NCBI RefSeq assembly: GCF_016801865.2
Contig: NC_068938.1
Location: forward strand, 19,960,873 to 20,024,872
Source of the DNA: Culex pipiens pallens
Taxonomy: Eukaryota > Arthropoda > Insecta > Diptera > Culicidae
Direction of reading: 5' to 3'
Length of the DNA stretch: 64,000 nt
In this document: in pieces, positions 59,504 through 64,000 of the stretch
Layout: each line of letters begins with the position of its first letter
Position numbering within the stretch: the stretch's first letter is position 1
Notes under the pieces: model-generated
The model's input: the letters and a program-made list of their open reading frames with translations, nothing else
Databases searched by the model: none
What the model was told of the DNA's origin: nothing
Position numbers and translations under genes: made by a program

Positions 59504-60524
59504 ATGTCATCGGACATCCAAACATGGTATAAACAGGTCCCGATTTTCACGCGGATGTGGCTGACCGGAACGGTCGGAATAAGCCTACTGGCCCGCTTCG
59601 GCATTCTTCCCCCGCAGTATCTGATCCTGCAGTCGGTGCCGCTGTTCCAGAAGTTGCAGGTAGTTTCGCGTTGGGTTTTTTTCTGTGTTGCTATTGTTTT
59701 GTTTATACTAAACTCTTCAACAGCTATGGCGACCAATGACGGCAGTATTCTTCTATCCGCTCAATCCGGCCACCGGATTTCACTTTATGCTGAATTGCTT
59801 CTTCCTGTACAACTACTCGAAGCAGCTGGAGACGGACCACTTCAAGCAGAAACCGGGGGATTACTTCTATCTTCTGTTCTTCAACTGGATTCTGTGTCTG
59901 TTGATCGGGCTGCTGATGGATTTGCCGGTAAGATTTTACGAGGAAACTCGATTCCAGATCTAACTGTTAACTTTTCCTCGCAGCTCCTCATGGACCCGAT
60001 GGTGCTGTCCGTGCTGTACGTCTGGTGTAAGCTAAACAAGGACGTGATCGTCAACTTCTGGTTCGGAACGCGCTTCAAGGCCATGTACCTACCGTGGGTG
60101 CTGCTCGGCATGAACTTGATCCTTTCGTCGGGGTACTTTATTCCAAAACATCACCCCGAAGCTCAAATTCTAACAAGTTTCAATTTTGCAGAAGCATTTT
60201 CTCGATCGTTGGCATCCTGGTCGGTCACGCGTACTACTTCCTCAAGTTCATCTACCCACAGGAGCTGGGCGGTCCGAGTTTACTAGAGACCCCTGCCATC
60301 ATGTAAGATCTCCCTCCCCTATCTACAATTCATTTTAATAATCTAAATTTGACTCATTCAGCAAACGCTACATCCCGGACGTGAGCGGCGGAGTGCACGG
60401 ATTCGGCGTTCCTCCGGTGGGCCAACGCGTGGTCAACCCCCAACAGCAGCAGCAGCAACAACAGCAGGGTGGGTTCGGCTTCCGGCACCAGTGGGGCCGA
60501 GGACACGTTCTGGGCCGGGACTAA
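59504..60524 (+). CDS. Der-1: Derlin-1, ER-associated degradation membrane protein (5 exons, complete)
   Basis: Rhomboid pseudoprotease of the ER membrane that helps retrotranslocate misfolded proteins to the cytosol with Hrd1 and p97/VCP. Exons are 59504-59659, 59724-59927, 59984-60132, 60192-60302 and 60362-60524. All four introns (56-64 bp) are GT-AG and keep one frame, giving 260 residues against about 250 in animal Derlin-1. Visible hallmarks: N-terminal MSSDIQTWYKQVPIFTR; the WR motif (LWRPMTA) at about 53-59; six hydrophobic segments; FWFGTRFKA; the GxxxG-type GILVGH; and LGG after the last membrane span. The cytosolic tail has a nine-glutamine run and ends WGRGHVLGRD, which fits the p97-binding SHP box (WGxGxxLG). 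The start context CCGCCATG is good. The gene is convergent with the dynein heavy chain. The GTACTT donor of exon 3 is weak, but the phase and protein continuity support it. Confidence 0.96.
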
Positions 60525-60760
60525 GGTAAGCAAGAACTTGTGATGGACGTCTAGCAAAAGTGAGATCTTGTAGCTTTTTACTCATCGTCTACCGAAAAGA
60601 ATGGATGTGTTTCCGTAACTGTATGAGTGTTAGGAAGTAGACTAAACCGTGCATTTTTTCGCGCTCGGATATTGTGAATTTAGTATCGCTCGAGTCCGGA
60701 GGAATTTGAACGAATTAAACAAATATATTGTGAAGGATACGCAGAAGGTACAACGTTTTC

Positions 60761-60766
60761 AATAAA
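60761..60766 (+). terminator. Poly(A) signal of the Derlin gene
   Basis: AATAAA lies 237 nt after the Derlin stop codon. Cleavage 10-30 nt downstream would fall across the dynein stop codon (60783-60785), so the two convergent transcripts should overlap. Confidence 0.75.
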
Positions 60767-60782
60767 TATCACGGCCGTAAAA

Positions 60783-63700
60783 TTATTTGATATCGCACAG
60801 CAGCGCCACTCCGCGTAGAATCCAATGGTCCGGTGATTTCAGCGTGTGCAACCACAGCGGAGTGATGTAGTTCAAATCGGTTCGGTTGGACTTTTTGTAG
60901 ACGGGACACTGGTAAAAAAATTACTTTATTTTTAGTAAACCAACAACCACTTTATAACTCCCCGCTTACCTCATACAACTTGGAATCCTTGGCCGCCGTC
61001 GAATTGATCGCGTAAATGTGAACCACCGGCATCGCCGTGTACAGCACCTTGTTGATCGCCTCCTGCAGCCGGTTGTTCCTCCGATCCCAGCCCGCACCAT
61101 CCAAATACAATCCGTACACAAAAACGCCCTCCGGCGGCGGTTGCTTGCACTCCTCGGTCAACATTTTGGTCACGTCGTTATGAAGCGTAACCACGTCCAG
61201 CGCCCAGCCCTTGTGCGCCCGGGCCACCTCCTGTCTCATAGCTGTTAGGAATCCCTGCGGGTTGAAGAATCCCGTCATCCAGAACATGTTGGGGCGACCC
61301 TTGAAGCACCACGTGTAAAACTGTTGGTTGCGCTCTATGAGTTCTGTAAACCAGAAGCCAAGCGACGATGACGCCCAGCTCCCTCGTTTCCAAACTTCCG
61401 GCACCCGAGCATCGTAGATATTGTCCAGGGCGTCGCGAAGCTGCTCGTTCATGATGATGATACCGTCGATGGCTAGGAGGAGGTCCTTCAGCGTCGTTCG
61501 CACCAGTAGAATAATCTGCAATATAATTCGAGGTATTGGTTGAATCGTCCACAAATTTGTCATGCTCACCTTTTGAATTCGATCAATTTCCTGGCGCAAA
61601 AAGATGTTCATCGACCCGAGGTGACCCATAATCTTGAGTCGTTCCTTCACGGCAAACGGATCGTACGGTGCAGGTACCTTGGACAACATGTCGTGCACCA
61701 GCCGAGCTACGGTAGCTTCTCGTGTTTCACCTCCGCCTCCGGCAGACTCTGTAATAAATTAAGATCTTGAGATTAAGCTCGTCATAACGACTATTTCGGT
61801 TATACCTTTTGGTTGGATCGACACGATCGTGTCCAAAATCTCCTTCGTCGTATTGCTCTGATACGTAATATCCGCGTTGGCGTGCAGTCCGTAAACCTGC
61901 GGCGGATCAACCAGCGGCATGTGCTCGATCGCCTCCATATACTCCTCGATCGACTTAAACTTCATGATCCGGTAGTCTCCGTGGAAGTTGAACTCGTCCA
62001 AAAACATTGCGTCCGAAAACCAAACCTTCGCAAACGTGTTCAACAGCCGCTTGTCATAGTCGTCCGTAACTCTTCCACCGTACTGAACCTCACCCAGCAT
62101 GTACCGCACCGTCTTCCAGCTGATACCTCGCTTCGGATCCAGATCGTCCAAGTGGTTCTGCACAAACATGCAGCTTGCCAGCCAATCCGCAGAATTAAAC
62201 TCGTACGGGATGTTCCACCCCAGCGGGCCAAATTTCCGCCTCTCCTGCACAACCGTATGCAAAAACGAAATCGCAAAAATCAACGGCACGTAAAACACCG
62301 ACTCGCTGTATTCGAACATCTCAATCGTCATCGATCCGTAAGTTCGCTTCAGCCCCGCTTTCACCCCCGACGGAGGTTCGTTCGTAAATTTGATCGACAT
62401 CTGCAGAAACGTAATTGGGAACTGCGGATGTGGCTCCGTCGTAACCCAAACCCGAAAGTCATTGTGAAACCCGGTCCCAACCTTTTCCAACTCCATGATC
62501 TGCACCATAAGCTCCGCCACATACTCTAGCCCCAAGTGACAGTTCTGCAGCAAAACCCACGATCCCTCCTCCAACGAGGCCGATATCAACTTCCTCGCGT
62601 GCACCTCCTGACCCTGGCCCATCGAAATCGACCGGCACTTGATGGCGTTCTTCTTAGCCAGCGCTTCGATACTCGGCGTCGGATCCGAACCCATCGACAG
62701 GAAGCAAACCAGCGGAGTCAACGGGCGACTCTCCTCCAGCATAACGTCGTAATTCACTATAACCGGATCGGCGAATCGCTGGCCCAGCGACATTGCCAGA
62801 TACTTTCTGCTCTGCGACAGCGTCCGATCTGGACACCAAGCTCGTATCAGCAGCAACTTCCGGAACGCATCCATCCCTTGATACCCGTCGGGAATCACAT
62901 CCTCCTCCGGCGCTTCCTTCGAAAACCAACTCTTCCAACCCTTCTCGTTGAACTCAATGTGCTGGGGAATCTCGTAAAACTGATGCAACGAGGACAGCTG
63001 AATGATGTTCAACCATGCAATGTCCGCAATCCACTTGAACGGCTTCGGCGGACACGTGTTAATATCCAACGCAGCTCCTCCCTTGATGAACGTCTGAAAC
63101 TCCTGGTGCGTGATCGTCTTCTTGTCCAAATCAATGTTCAGCGCCATCAACAGCACAAACAGATACTTGTGCACCTCGTACAGTCCCCGACAAATGTACT
63201 GGAAGATATCATGGGTCAGGTATTCAATGATATTGTTAATCCGCCGTGACGTCACAATGTGCTTGTCCGAACGTGCCATCGAGATGTCGAATCGCTCCAA
63301 AAACTGCACCAGCGAAGTCTGGTACATGTTGTTCACCATCGACATGCTGCAAATCAAAAAGTACAACACACTTCCCCTCGTCGCCACCGGCCGGTACTCC
63401 TCTCGAGCCCTATTGATCTTTATCTCCGTCTCCCGAGCAATCTTCAGCTTTTCCCGAACCTCAATCGACGTTGTCTTGCTGGTATTTAACACTATAATCA
63501 CCGTAACATCGTCCACCAAGCTACCCTGCGTCGTCGACAGCTTGTGCAGCAGATTCGCTTCCAGTTCCTGCATCTTTCTCCGGTTAGACGTCACATCCTT
63601 GATGAGATTCGTCCGCTCCGATTCCAGTTCCCGCTTTTCGGTCAAGATCACCCGACCCAGCAGCTGATCCTCCAGTCCCTTGATCGTGACGGTAAAGTCG

Positions 63701-64000
63701 ATGATTGACGTGCGAGCAGAAATCTCCGGAGTGTACAACGGATTTGGCAATTTTGTCGTGATGTACAGCCGGAAGTCCGAGTGCACGTCCACCTCCTTGT
63801 CACCAACTTTCACCTTGTACGTGTTACCCATTTTAATGAAATTCTTTTCCAGCACATTGTCCAAGATGGGATCCAGCTCTTCACCAACGTCCTCGATCAT
63901 CAGCGGAATACCTTGCGAAACGCAGTCCTCAATATGATTCCTAAAGAAGCGATGCTCCAACGAAGTCACGATCAACCCATTCTCTTTCTCCTTCTGTTTG
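60783..64000 (-). CDS. Axonemal outer-arm dynein heavy chain, DNAH5/DNAH8 (kl-3) type, C-terminal part
   Basis: Motor ATPase of the ciliary/flagellar outer dynein arm; in insects this means sperm tails and ciliated mechanosensory neurons. Minus-strand exons are 64000-61806 (continues past the window), 61748-61570, 61515-60970 and 60908-60783. The introns of 54-61 bp are GT-AG, and the frame is continuous through all joins (QPK|ESAGGGGETREA, DRIQK|IILLV, KLYE|CPVYKK). About 1,014 residues are present of an expected ~4,600. The visible part starts near the end of the stalk/AAA5 region (ITTKLPNPLYTPE, then FTVTIKGLEDQLL), continues through AAA6 (CFLSMGSDPT near residue 432; WVLLQNCHLG near 484), and ends in the C-terminal domain (FWMTGFFNPQGFLTAMRQE) and the family-typical terminus RGVALLCDIK. 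The N-terminal tail, AAA1-4 and the microtubule-binding stalk tip lie outside. Assignment to the DNAH5/8 branch rests on the CPVYKK...LLCDIK ending and the ESxGGGxGETREA block. No frameshift seen. Confidence 0.96.

Noticed and set aside
61813..63667. Plus-strand ORFs of 185-238 residues opposite the dynein gene
   Set aside because: Antisense shadows of a well-supported dynein heavy-chain exon.

Overview
The window is eukaryotic nuclear DNA, almost certainly from an insect and most likely a culicine mosquito such as Culex. The reasons are: recognisable insect-type orthologues with short GT-AG introns (54-64 bp) in the compact genes; an A+T-rich background; and a very dense load of small non-autonomous DNA transposons and tRNA-derived SINEs, many with exact target-site duplications (TSDs). 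The species call is inference from gene and repeat character. No prokaryotic operon, CRISPR array or viral gene was seen.

Three protein-coding genes are well supported. (1) A Fez-family six-C2H2-zinc-finger transcription factor (Fezf / Drosophila earmuff type) lies on the minus strand: the main exon is 4121-5680, the 3' UTR runs to a poly(A) signal at 3494-3499, and a four-codon first coding exon is predicted at 8351-8362. (2) A complete five-exon Derlin-1 (ER-associated degradation) lies on the plus strand, 59504-60524. (3) The C-terminal ~1,014 residues of an axonemal outer-arm dynein heavy chain of the DNAH5/DNAH8 (kl-3) type lie on the minus strand, 60783 to the window edge, in four exons. 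Derlin and dynein are convergent, and their 3' ends almost certainly overlap.

The ~49 kb between the Fez gene and Derlin is largely a gene desert. It holds a few weak candidate exons (9887-9946 plus; 36521-36602 and 36790-36879 minus; an unrecognised ORF at 37390-37899 minus), islands of higher-GC unique sequence that could be regulatory, and many nested mobile elements. Those with exact boundaries are: hAT-like elements with 8-bp TSDs at 107-1245, 23256-24389, 30193-30897 and 51120-53607; TTAA-flanked piggyBac-like MITEs; TA-flanked MITEs with CAGTCCAGACTC termini; a 1.94-kb near-perfect palindrome at 21008-22948; two adjacent heptanucleotide satellites at 16396-17030 and 17450-17912; and tRNA-derived SINEs.

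The most striking object is 41418-46169. It is a 4.75-kb Foldback-like element bounded by a 9-bp TSD, with GTTATCC-rich terminal inverted repeats. Inside are two oppositely oriented arrays of a 174-bp satellite unit (about nine and eight copies) around a ~1.1-kb centre into which a SINE has inserted with a 14-bp TSD.
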